Shown here piece by piece: positions 1 to 6,029 of a DNA stretch of 17,098 nt (positions are counted from its first letter, which is position 1; the number at the start of each line of letters is the position of its first letter). This DNA is from DATEMK01 sp035275625 (GTDB lineage: Bacteria; Bacteroidota; Bacteroidia; AKYH767-A; OLB10), in NCBI GenBank assembly GCA_035275625.1, contig DATEMK010000030.1:1-17098 (forward strand), written 5' to 3'. Below the pieces are notes generated by a model. The model did not search any database. It saw only the letters and a list, made by a program, of their open reading frames with translations, and was not told where the DNA came from. The translations under genes and the position numbers were made by a program.

Positions 1-14
1 AAACGATACCTACG

Positions 15-836
15 ATGAGTAATCAACAACTGCCCTATAAGACTTTCACGATAAACGGAGAACTTACCAAGGAACACATCACCTTCTTTAATAAAAACGG
101 ATTCATCCATTTTAAAAACTTTCTGTCAAAAGAGGAAGTCACAAAAATATGGAATTCAATTTCTGAAGTTCACGAACAGTGGATTGGCGAACATAAAGAA
201 AAAATTAATGGAATCCCGATTGTTTACGGGGAGGATGAAAACGGCAATAAAATTGTTCAGCGTTCACCATTTACTTCCTTGTTCAGCAACGATTTACATG
301 CTTTTATTAAAAGTGGTAAATTAAAACCTTTTGTAAAGCTTCTGTCGAACCACGATGCCCGCTTATCTGAAAATGAAAAGGACGGTGTGGTGGTAAATCA
401 TTACATCAATCATAAAAAAAGTGAGCTTAAGCAAATGGGCTGGCACACGGACAGCGCACGTGATATATTTTATTTTCAAAAAGTGCAGCCCATGCTGAAT
501 GTTGGATTATACCTCACCGATTCTACAAAAGCGCATGGCGGTTTGAGAGTTTTACCCGGCTCACATAATCAAAGCATCAGGAGCCTTCTGTTCAAGAAAA
601 CACAATTTGTGAGCATGGCTGCAGATAAGGATGAAGTGGGCATTGAAGCGCTGGCAGGTGACCTTGTAATACACAACGGTGCCATCTGGCACCGGGTAGC
701 CATGTCTGAACTTAACGGCAGCGCCAGCCGCAGAATCACTATGTATGTCCCGATTATATGCGGAAAACATATCATAAAAAACGATCACAGCAAAACACCG
801 TTTTATCACAAGCTGCGTTTTTTGGCAAAGAAATAA
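15..836 (+). CDS. Phytanoyl-CoA dioxygenase (PhyH) family protein
   Basis: This is a 273-residue non-haem Fe(II)/2-oxoglutarate-dependent oxygenase of the PhyH family. The iron-binding facial triad is visible: H144 and D146 in the motif WHTD, and distal H226 in IWHR. Arg residues near 238 (SASRRITMY) are in the right place to bind 2-oxoglutarate, and the GGLRVLPGSH stretch before the distal His is typical of the family. Family members hydroxylate lipids, small molecules or natural products; the substrate here cannot be read from sequence. There is no signal peptide, so it is probably cytoplasmic. The ATG at 15 gives a sensible N-terminus, but the frame stays open to the window edge, so an upstream start is not excluded. 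It lies 115 bp ahead of the inositol phosphate synthase on the same strand, but a promoter-like site in that gap argues against obligate co-transcription. Confidence 0.85.
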   Translation: MSNQQLPYKTFTINGELTKEHITFFNKNGFIHFKNFLSKEEVTKIWNSISEVHEQWIGEHKEKINGIPIVYGEDENGNKIVQRSPFTSLFSNDLHAFIKSGKLKPFVKLLSNHDARLSENEKDGVVVNHYINHKKSELKQMGWHTDSARDIFYFQKVQPMLNVGLYLTDSTKAHGGLRVLPGSHNQSIRSLLFKKTQFVSMAADKDEVGIEALAGDLVIHNGAIWHRVAMSELNGSASRRITMYVPIICGKHIIKNDHSKTPFYHKLRFLAKK

Positions 837-857
837 ACATAAAAGTTTAAGGTTTAA

Positions 858-875
858 TCCCGGTAGTTATCGGGA
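858..875. repeat. 18-bp mini-palindrome inside a TTTAAGG-type spacer
   Basis: TCCCGGTAGTTATCGGGA is self-complementary over its full length if two G-T pairs are allowed. It interrupts a low-complexity stretch (841-889): AGGTTTAA lies just before it and AGGTTTAAGG just after. It could form an RNA or DNA hairpin after the dioxygenase gene, but it has no T-run and is not a classical terminator. Confidence 0.6.
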
Positions 876-886
876 AAGGTTTAAGG

Positions 887-917
887 TTGTTTATCTTGAT
901 CTCTTGAACTAACTTTG
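887..917 (+). promoter_or_regulatory. Bacteroidota-type promoter for the inositol phosphate synthase gene
   Basis: TTG at 887-889 (-33-like) is followed after 20 bases by TAACTTTG at 910-917, which matches the TAnnTTTG -7 consensus of Bacteroidota primary sigma factors. Transcription would start near 923, leaving a leader of about 30 bases made of ACTTCAA/ACTTTAAA repeats. The spacer is low-complexity, so a chance match is possible. Confidence 0.45.
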
Positions 918-951
918 AACTTCAAACTTCAAACTTTAAACTTCTCAATTC

Positions 952-2277
952 ATGTCATACATAAATCTAAAAGACGCTAACGGAAAGCTTGGAATTTTAA
1001 CTCCTGGCATGGGGGCGGTTGCAACCACTTTTATTGCAGGGGTGCTTGCTGTAAGAAAAGGATTGGCTATGCCGGTCGGATCACTTACCCAGTTGGGAAA
1101 AATCCGCATCGGGAAAAGGACAGAGCCGAAAAATCCGAAAATCAAAGATTTTGTACCGTTGCAAGATCTGTCAGACATTGTATTTGGAGGTTGGGACATT
1201 TTTGAAGATAATGTTTATGAAGCCGCTTTGAAAGCAGCAGTGATTGAAAAAAACCTGCTGGACCAGGTCAAGACAGAGTTGGAGCAAATAAAACCGATGA
1301 AAGCTGTTTTTGATAAAAAGTATGTTAAAAATCTTGATGGAACACATGTAAAGACAGGAAAAACAAAATGGGACCTTGCAGAAGCGTTAATTAAAGACAT
1401 CAGGGATTTTAAAGAAAAAAACAATTGCGAACGGTTAGTGATGGTATGGTGCGGCTCAACCGAAATTTATATTGAAGAAAAAGATGTTCACAAAACCATT
1501 GAAAAATTTGAAGAAGGATTAAAAAGCAATCATGCGGATATTGCCCCAAGCATGATTTATGCTTATGCTGCGATTAAATGCGGAGTACCGTATGCAAATG
1601 GCGCCCCTAACCTTTCCTGTGATGTCCCCGCATTGGTTGAATTGGCTAAGCTGAATAATGTTCCCGTTGCCGGAAAAGATTTCAAAACCGGGCAAACCCT
1701 TATGAAAACAATTCTTGCTCCCGGGTTGTCAGCACGCGCATTGGGAATTAAAGGATGGTTCTCCACTAATATTTTAGGAAACCGTGACGGAGAAGTGCTC
1801 GATGATCCCGCAAGCTTTAAAACGAAGGAAGTTTCAAAGCTAAGTGTGCTGAAAGATATTCTGTCACCCGAACAGCATCCTGAACTTTACAGCAACATTT
1901 ATCATAAGGTGAATATTAATTACTATCCCCCCCGTGGTGACAATAAAGAAAGCTGGGACAACATTGATATTTTCGGATGGCTGGGCTATGAGATGCAGAT
2001 CAAAATAAATTTCCTCTGCCGTGATTCTATTCTTGCAGCACCCATCGTTCTTGACCTTGCGTTGTTTTTAGACCTTGCACAGCGTGCTGAAATGAGCGGT
2101 ATCCAGGAATGGCTTTCGTTTTATTTTAAATCTCCGCAAACAGCAGCCGGATTGCATCCCATTCATGATATTTTCAAACAGTTAATGAAGCTTGAAAATA
2201 CTTTACGCCATCTCAAAGGCGAAGACCTGATTACACATCTTGGTCTTGATTATTACGAGGAATACGTGACTGAATGA
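952..2277 (+). CDS. ino1: myo-inositol-1-phosphate (inositol-3-phosphate) synthase
   Basis: This NAD-dependent enzyme cyclises glucose 6-phosphate to inositol 3-phosphate, the first step of inositol synthesis. The 441-residue protein opens with a Rossmann nucleotide-binding loop, LGILTPGMGAVATT (residues 13-26). The middle of the protein carries the family signature: YAYAAIKCGVPYANGAPNL, then GKDFKTGQT with K242 and K245 in the active-site region, then GWFSTNILGNRDGEVLDDP. The C-terminal region resumes the dimer/Rossmann fold (YEMQIKINFLCRDS). The length fits the bacterial form of the family. The ATG at 952 is directly supported because the Rossmann strand starts within 15 residues. A pgpA-like gene follows after 83 bp on the same strand, suggesting an inositol-lipid role; the IMPase-family gene at 8800 could consume the product. 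Confidence 0.95.
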   Translation: MSYINLKDANGKLGILTPGMGAVATTFIAGVLAVRKGLAMPVGSLTQLGKIRIGKRTEPKNPKIKDFVPLQDLSDIVFGGWDIFEDNVYEAALKAAVIEKNLLDQVKTELEQIKPMKAVFDKKYVKNLDGTHVKTGKTKWDLAEALIKDIRDFKEKNNCERLVMVWCGSTEIYIEEKDVHKTIEKFEEGLKSNHADIAPSMIYAYAAIKCGVPYANGAPNLSCDVPALVELAKLNNVPVAGKDFKTGQTLMKTILAPGLSARALGIKGWFSTNILGNRDGEVLDDPASFKTKEVSKLSVLKDILSPEQHPELYSNIYHKVNINYYPPRGDNKESWDNIDIFGWLGYEMQIKINFLCRDSILAAPIVLDLALFLDLAQRAEMSGIQEWLSFYFKSPQTAAGLHPIHDIFKQLMKLENTLRHLKGEDLITHLGLDYYEEYVTE

Positions 2278-2360
2278 ATGTCGGATTTGGTCCCTCCTGA
2301 CGAGGCAGTGATTTCCGATTTTCCCTGTTGAGTTTTTTCTTTTCTTATTAAAAAACTAAA

Positions 2361-2837
2361 ATGAAAACAGTGTATAAAATAATTGCAAGCGGATTCGGCA
2401 GCGGGTTTTCTCCTGTGGCTCCGGGAACTGCAGGCAGTTTGGCGGGTGTCTTGCTTGCATGGTTTTTTAATTTACTTTTCTCTCATTACGATTTTACCAT
2501 TTATACTTTATTCTATTTTGTTTTCTGTTTTCTGTTTATCTGTTTCGGAATTATTTCAACGGACAAATTAGAAGCAGAATGGGGACACGATTCACCGAAG
2601 TTTGTCATTGATGAAATCGCAGGCATGCTGATTTCAATAATGTTTGTTCCTTTTGCCTGGAATACAGTTCTGATTGCATTTGTACTGTTCAGGTTCTTTG
2701 ACATTCTGAAACCATTTGGCATCCGCTCTCTCGAAAAAGTTCACGGGGGAGGGGGAGTCATGCTGGATGATATTTTAGCAGGAGTTTATGCAAACGTTTT
2801 ATTACACGTAATTTTGTTTTCTTTTACATTCTTCTGA
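2361..2837 (+). CDS. pgpA: Phosphatidylglycerophosphatase A (PgpA) family membrane phosphatase
   Basis: This 158-residue integral membrane protein contains the full PgpA motif set: GFGSGFSPVAPGTAGSLAG at 11-29, the acidic pair D84/E85 in VIDEIAGM, FRFFDILKPFGIR around D114, and HGGGGVMLDDILAGV with D136/D137. These acidic residues bind Mg2+ in the family. Hydrophobic segments lie at about 28-41, 49-65, 87-110 and 140-158. PgpA normally dephosphorylates phosphatidylglycerophosphate to phosphatidylglycerol. In some Bacteroidota a PgpA homologue sits next to inositol phosphate synthase and is linked to phosphatidylinositol-phosphate dephosphorylation (recalled knowledge). The 83-bp spacing from ino1 makes that substrate plausible, but sequence alone does not separate the two roles. 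Confidence 0.92.
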   Translation: MKTVYKIIASGFGSGFSPVAPGTAGSLAGVLLAWFFNLLFSHYDFTIYTLFYFVFCFLFICFGIISTDKLEAEWGHDSPKFVIDEIAGMLISIMFVPFAWNTVLIAFVLFRFFDILKPFGIRSLEKVHGGGGVMLDDILAGVYANVLLHVILFSFTFF

Positions 2838-2878
2838 ATTGTTTATTTGGTATGTGCAGGATGCTATAAAAAAAATTC

Positions 2879-2947
2879 TCCCGCAGATGCCGCAGATTCA
2901 CACAGAAATATTGTTTTTATCAGCGAAAATCAGCCTTATCTGCGGGA
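2879..2947. repeat. Intergenic inverted-repeat element, ATCTGCGG class
   Basis: The arms are 2879-2898 (TCCCGCAGATgccGCAGATT) and 2928-2947, whose reverse complement is TCCCGCAGATaagGCTGATT. That gives 16 of 20 paired positions, including 10 consecutive. Weaker pairing continues inward (GATTCACACAGA against GATTTTCGCTGA), leaving a small AT-rich loop. It occupies the gap between pgpA and the amidotransferase gene. There is no coding potential and no T-run, so it looks like a dispersed palindromic element rather than a terminator. Confidence 0.75.
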
Positions 2948-3003
2948 AACAATAACTCGATAATCGTATATTGATTAGATTCGTATATTCTTATTTACAA
3001 AAA

Positions 3004-3579
3004 ATGCAGAAGATTCTTATCCTTGACAATTACGATTCATTCACATTTAACCTTGTTCATTATATTGAAAAAATAACCCATGCGGATGCGGATGTTTTCC
3101 GGAATGATGAAATAAGCCTGGAAGATGTAAACAGATACGACAGAATAATTCTTTCACCCGGCCCGGGCTTGCCGGAAGAAGCGGGAATATTAATTCCATT
3201 GATTAAAAAATATGCAGCCACAAAGAAGATTCTCGGAGTGTGTCTCGGACACCAGGCAATCGGGGAAGTTTTTGGTGCAAAACTGTTCAATCTTACGGAA
3301 GTTTTTCACGGGCTGTCAAGAGAAGTAAATGTGATTGATAAAAACGAAAAGTTATTTACAGGTATTCCTTCTTCATTTAATGCCGGGCGCTATCATTCAT
3401 GGGTGATTGATAAAACTACCCTTCCCTCCTGCCTGAAAATTACTTCGGTTGATAACAACAATGAAATCATGTCGGTAAGCCATATTGATTATGATGTAAA
3501 AGGGGTGCAGTTTCATCCTGAATCTATTTTGACGGAACATGGCGAAAAACTTTTGGAGAATTGGCTGCTGCAATTTTAA
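3004..3579 (+). CDS. Anthranilate / aminodeoxychorismate synthase component II (glutamine amidotransferase)
   Basis: This is a 191-residue class I glutamine amidotransferase of the TrpG/PabA type. It releases ammonia from glutamine for a chorismate-using partner in tryptophan or folate synthesis. The N-terminus ILILDNYDSFTFNLVHY is diagnostic, SPGPGLPEEAG (51-61) forms the oxyanion-side loop, C80 in GVCLGHQAIG is the nucleophile, and H171/E173 in QFHPES complete the triad. An in-frame TTG at 2971 would add 11 residues (MIRFVYSYLQK), but the family begins right at the strand after the ATG at 3004, so that start is preferred. No trpE or pabB gene is in the window, so the pathway is undecided; isolation from trp genes slightly favours folate or a dual role. 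The region after FHG (LSREVNV) differs from the usual HGKTS. Confidence 0.93.
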   Translation: MQKILILDNYDSFTFNLVHYIEKITHADADVFRNDEISLEDVNRYDRIILSPGPGLPEEAGILIPLIKKYAATKKILGVCLGHQAIGEVFGAKLFNLTEVFHGLSREVNVIDKNEKLFTGIPSSFNAGRYHSWVIDKTTLPSCLKITSVDNNNEIMSVSHIDYDVKGVQFHPESILTEHGEKLLENWLLQF

Positions 3580-3585
3580 AATAAT

Positions 3586-3646
3586 GCAACTAATTTCACT
3601 AATTACTCTAATTAAAATATTCGTGTTAATTGGTGTAATTTGTGGC
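3586..3646 (-). repeat. Dispersed AT-rich palindromic element, copy 1
   Basis: Read on the minus strand, this 61-bp segment starts GCCACAAATTACACC and ends in GTGAAATTAGTTGC. It matches the + strand at 7423-7471 with one substitution and one 9-base indel (GAGTAATTA, a local tandem unit). It is itself an imperfect palindrome: the word CACYAATTA appears in both arms in opposite orientation. It fills the gap between the amidotransferase gene and rlmE, followed by an AAACCTTAAACC spacer just before the rlmE start. Confidence 0.8.
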
Positions 3647-3668
3647 CACTAAACCTTAAACCAATTTC

Positions 3669-4277
3669 ATGCCCTACAAACCAAACGACCATTTCGCGCG
3701 CAAAGCAAAGAAGCAAAACTTTGTTGCGCGTTCCGTTTATAAATTAGAAGAGATTGACCAGCGCTATAAAATAATCCGTGCGGGGGATTTTGTTTTGGAT
3801 TTAGGCGCATCTCCCGGTTCGTGGGCGCAATATGCTTCAAAGAAAATTGGTGAAAAAGGAAAGGTTCTTGGAATAGATTTAAAACCTGTGACGGTTCAAT
3901 TACCGAATGCGGTTTTCATCAGGGCCGATTTGAATGATTTGGACATCACTGAAATCATCACAAAAAATAATTTCCATCTTTTATTTAACGCTGTCATTTC
4001 CGACATGGCTCCCAATACAACAGGAAATAAATTTGTGGACACACAACGCTCCTATGATTTATGCGTGCTTGCATTTGAAACAGCAAAGAGATTTCTTAAA
4101 CCAAACGGGAATTTCGTTTGCAAAATGTTTGAAGGAGAAGACACCATGCTGTTCCGCGATTCATTGAAAGAACATTTTGAGGAAGTTCACATACTCCGCC
4201 CGAAAAGCACGCAGAGCAGCAGCAAGGAAATGTTTATGATCGGGTTGAGATTTATCCGGGATGATAAATTGAATTAG
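3669..4277 (+). CDS. rlmE: 23S rRNA (uridine-2552-2'-O)-methyltransferase RlmE (FtsJ/RrmJ)
   Basis: This SAM-dependent enzyme 2'-O-methylates U2552 of the ribosomal A-loop during late 50S assembly. The 202-residue protein has the SAM-binding motif DLGASPGSW (44-52), the acidic strand-2 end GIDLKP, and the catalytic tetrad K25, D112 (SDMAPN), K152 (VCKMFEGED) and E187 (SKEMFM). The spacings K25-D112, D112-K152 and K152-E187 (87, 40, 35) nearly equal those of the E. coli enzyme. The N-terminal FARKAKKQNFVARSVYKL matches the family RNA-binding start, supporting the ATG at 3669. Its stop overlaps the stop codon of the convergent lipoprotein gene, leaving no intergenic terminator. Confidence 0.95.
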   Translation: MPYKPNDHFARKAKKQNFVARSVYKLEEIDQRYKIIRAGDFVLDLGASPGSWAQYASKKIGEKGKVLGIDLKPVTVQLPNAVFIRADLNDLDITEIITKNNFHLLFNAVISDMAPNTTGNKFVDTQRSYDLCVLAFETAKRFLKPNGNFVCKMFEGEDTMLFRDSLKEHFEEVHILRPKSTQSSSKEMFMIGLRFIRDDKLN

Positions 4278-5272
4278 TGCATCATCCTTTGCTTTTGCCT
4301 TGTGAGCTCTGCCCTTTTTCCTAACCTGATTATTTTTAAGTTTATTGCAGCTTCAAAAGAAATAAAGTTCTGGTAATTTAATACCGGTGAAGAATTGAAC
4401 TCTGCAAAACCCGGTTGATATAGTATTCCCAAAGAAAACATTTTGAAAAAATGATATTTCAGGTTTAAACTCAATCCAAGAGATGAGTTTACTTTATTTT
4501 CTGTTCTGTCATTAAAATAAGAAGAGTCAGTTCGGATTATGTGTTCTAAGCTCCAATGTGAATTTGAAAAGTTAAAGCCGCAGCCAATATCTATGCGTTC
4601 AAAACGCTTATGGTATCGGAAACTGACAAAAGAAATTTTGCATTCCTGGTAAATGGTGTCATTCGCAAATTTATAATAAGGCCCATCAAAATGAATCCGA
4701 GAGTCATCTGCAGTACCGGCATTTAAGGTTATATAATTTTTATTTTTAAAACAATAAGCTAACCCCATTCCAATACCATGTAAGCCCGGTGATGAATAAT
4801 AGCCGTCAGTTGTTTTAATTAAACATGTACCTACGTAAGGAAATGTAAATGTAAATTCAATGGTTCCCTTTTTCAGGGTCGGGTACCTGACAGCAATGAA
4901 TGAAGTATCTGTTCTTTCAATAAAAATTCTTTTCGGGTGAGCAAATCTCTTATCTGATTTTTTATCAATAAAAAAACCCGCGCCAAGATTTAACACATTT
5001 AACCAATATACATTTGACTTTTGAGCAGGCATTGAAACCATTGACATATTGCTGTCTGCCTCAATATGTATTTTAACTTCTCCGGGACCTCTCCGGACAA
5101 CTCCGTAGTTCAGACTGTGTTTTAAATTTTTTTCAACGGAAACAATTTTTATGTTTTTGTCCGCCCTGATTCTGAAACCTGTTTTCGGTGTATTAAAAAT
5201 AGTTGCGCACGATGTAAAAAGCAGCAATGGCAATACAAATGTTGCTGTGTAAAATGCTTTTGCATCCTTCAT
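4274..5272 (-). CDS. Putative outer-membrane lipoprotein of unknown function
   Basis: The start chosen is the ATG at 5272, which gives 332 residues beginning with a lipoprotein signal peptide (MKDAKAFYTATFVLPLL) and a lipobox-like LLFTSC with C22 as the lipidation site. An in-frame upstream extension to 5413 would bury this signal and is rejected. After the Cys, CATIFNTPKTGF and a KIHIEAD beta strand resemble short carrier-type lipoprotein domains, followed by a conserved-looking VLNLGAGFFIDKKSDKRFAHP segment. From about residue 160 the sequence alternates aromatic strands (GIGMGLAYCF, SFRYHKRF, GLSLNLKYHFF, FEAAINLKI), as in small outer-membrane beta-barrels. I do not recognise a specific function. 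Lgt, encoded in this window, would be the lipidating enzyme. The 3' end overlaps rlmE by 4 bases in convergent orientation. Confidence 0.8.
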   Translation of the reverse strand: MKDAKAFYTATFVLPLLLFTSCATIFNTPKTGFRIRADKNIKIVSVEKNLKHSLNYGVVRRGPGEVKIHIEADSNMSMVSMPAQKSNVYWLNVLNLGAGFFIDKKSDKRFAHPKRIFIERTDTSFIAVRYPTLKKGTIEFTFTFPYVGTCLIKTTDGYYSSPGLHGIGMGLAYCFKNKNYITLNAGTADDSRIHFDGPYYKFANDTIYQECKISFVSFRYHKRFERIDIGCGFNFSNSHWSLEHIIRTDSSYFNDRTENKVNSSLGLSLNLKYHFFKMFSLGILYQPGFAEFNSSPVLNYQNFISFEAAINLKIIRLGKRAELTRQKQRMMH

Positions 5273-5292
5273 GGCATTGCAGGGTTGTAAAA

Positions 5293-5300
5293 CAAAGATA
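5293..5300 (-). promoter_or_regulatory. TAnnTTTG -7 element for the lipoprotein gene
   Basis: The minus strand reads TATCTTTG here, an exact TAnnTTTG match 20 bases before the ATG at 5272. Transcription would start roughly 5287-5285, giving a leader of about 15 bases. No convincing -33 TTTG lies at the expected spacing. Confidence 0.4.
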
Positions 5301-5361
5301 ACAACATCCGGTATTTTTAAGTGAGAGGGAAAGCCGTAAAGGTTTAGGATGGCCTTGCGAA

Positions 5362-5393
5362 ACATCCCGCGTAACGGGCAGTTGACGGGATGT
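5362..5393. repeat. Short inverted repeat in the divergent gap
   Basis: ACATCCCG (5362-5369) and CGGGATGT (5386-5393) are perfect complements around a 16-base loop that contains a competing CGGG. The element sits between the divergent lipoprotein and small secreted-protein genes, about 90 bp from the former start and 53 bp from the latter. It could be an operator, a transcript hairpin or another dispersed palindrome; the sequence does not decide. Confidence 0.55.
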
Positions 5394-5445
5394 GGAGCCC
5401 GATTAGCTGGCACAAATTTTTAATGAACTTTTCAAAAAAAAATTT

Positions 5446-5928
5446 ATGCTGCTGCATTACCTCCTCCCCGTTTATTTGATTTTTTTTGGTGACGGAAATA
5501 TTTATTCTCTGCCGGAAAACGAGTGCAGTGCCTGCATAAGCCGCAACGTAAATGAGCATGTGGAATTTTCAACTCCGCCTGGTGAGGAAATAATTTTTAA
5601 TAAAATTATCAGGGAAGATACTGTGTACAGGGTACAATTTATGGTAAACTGCGAGGATTTTAAAGTGCGCGACAGTGCGGCTTACCTGGAACTTGCCAAC
5701 GGAAGGCAAATAGGAAGAGTTCGGGTTCCAATCGAGGTAAAAATGGCTAAGAGCATGAAAAAGCCATTTATCCTTGTGGCAGCGTTTGATCTGAGCAGGC
5801 AGGAGATTGTACTTTTAAGGAATTTTGGCATTGAAAGTTTTGCAATTGGAAAACAAAAATGCCGGCTTGAAAATAAAAAACAAGAAATTTTTTTGAAGTA
5901 TTTTAAGTGTTTGACGGGTGCGGGTTAA
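5446..5928 (+). CDS. Hypothetical small secreted or envelope protein
   Basis: This 160-residue open frame has no overlapping competitor and has coding-like composition. The first 21 residues (MLLHYLLPVYLIFFGDGNIYS) look like a signal peptide or single anchor, though the usual basic n-region is missing. A CSAC motif (C27, C30) follows, then beta-rich sequence (DTVYRVQFMVNC, AAYLELANGRQIGRVRVPI, FILVAAFDL) and a basic tail with three further Cys. I recognise no family. The real start could lie elsewhere because the N-terminus is unusual. It is divergent from the lipoprotein gene and 101 bp ahead of mtaB, which has its own promoter-like site. Confidence 0.55.
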   Translation: MLLHYLLPVYLIFFGDGNIYSLPENECSACISRNVNEHVEFSTPPGEEIIFNKIIREDTVYRVQFMVNCEDFKVRDSAAYLELANGRQIGRVRVPIEVKMAKSMKKPFILVAAFDLSRQEIVLLRNFGIESFAIGKQKCRLENKKQEIFLKYFKCLTGAG

Positions 5929-6014
5929 ACAGGTATTTTTTTGTTTGTGAAGCGCATATTACTGCTAAAAATTTTTGACGGCTCTTCCATTAAAAATTAA
6001 CTCAAAACCTTTTC

Positions 6015-6022
6015 TACCTTTG
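6015..6022 (+). promoter_or_regulatory. TAnnTTTG -7 element directly before mtaB
   Basis: TACCTTTG is an exact consensus match and ends 7 bases before the mtaB ATG at 6030. The implied transcription start (about 6027-6029) would give a leaderless or nearly leaderless mRNA. No good -33 element is seen 19-21 bases upstream. Confidence 0.5.
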
Positions 6023-6029
6023 CACACTT

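Noticed and set aside
2971..3003. TTG start extending the amidotransferase by 11 residues
   Set aside because: The family begins at the beta strand right after the ATG at 3004, and the extension is translated spacer.
3004..3579. Carbamoyl phosphate synthase small subunit or GMP synthase as alternatives for the amidotransferase
   Set aside because: The 191-residue length and the DNYDSFTFNLVHY start are specific to TrpG/PabA; the other enzymes have extra domains absent here.
5273..5413. N-terminal extension of the lipoprotein gene
   Set aside because: It would bury the lipoprotein signal peptide and would place the -7 element inside the gene.
5344..5559. Open frame on - across the divergent gap and the start of the small secreted protein
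   Set aside because: It overlaps the better-supported + frame and both gene starts, and its translation shows no signal or motif.
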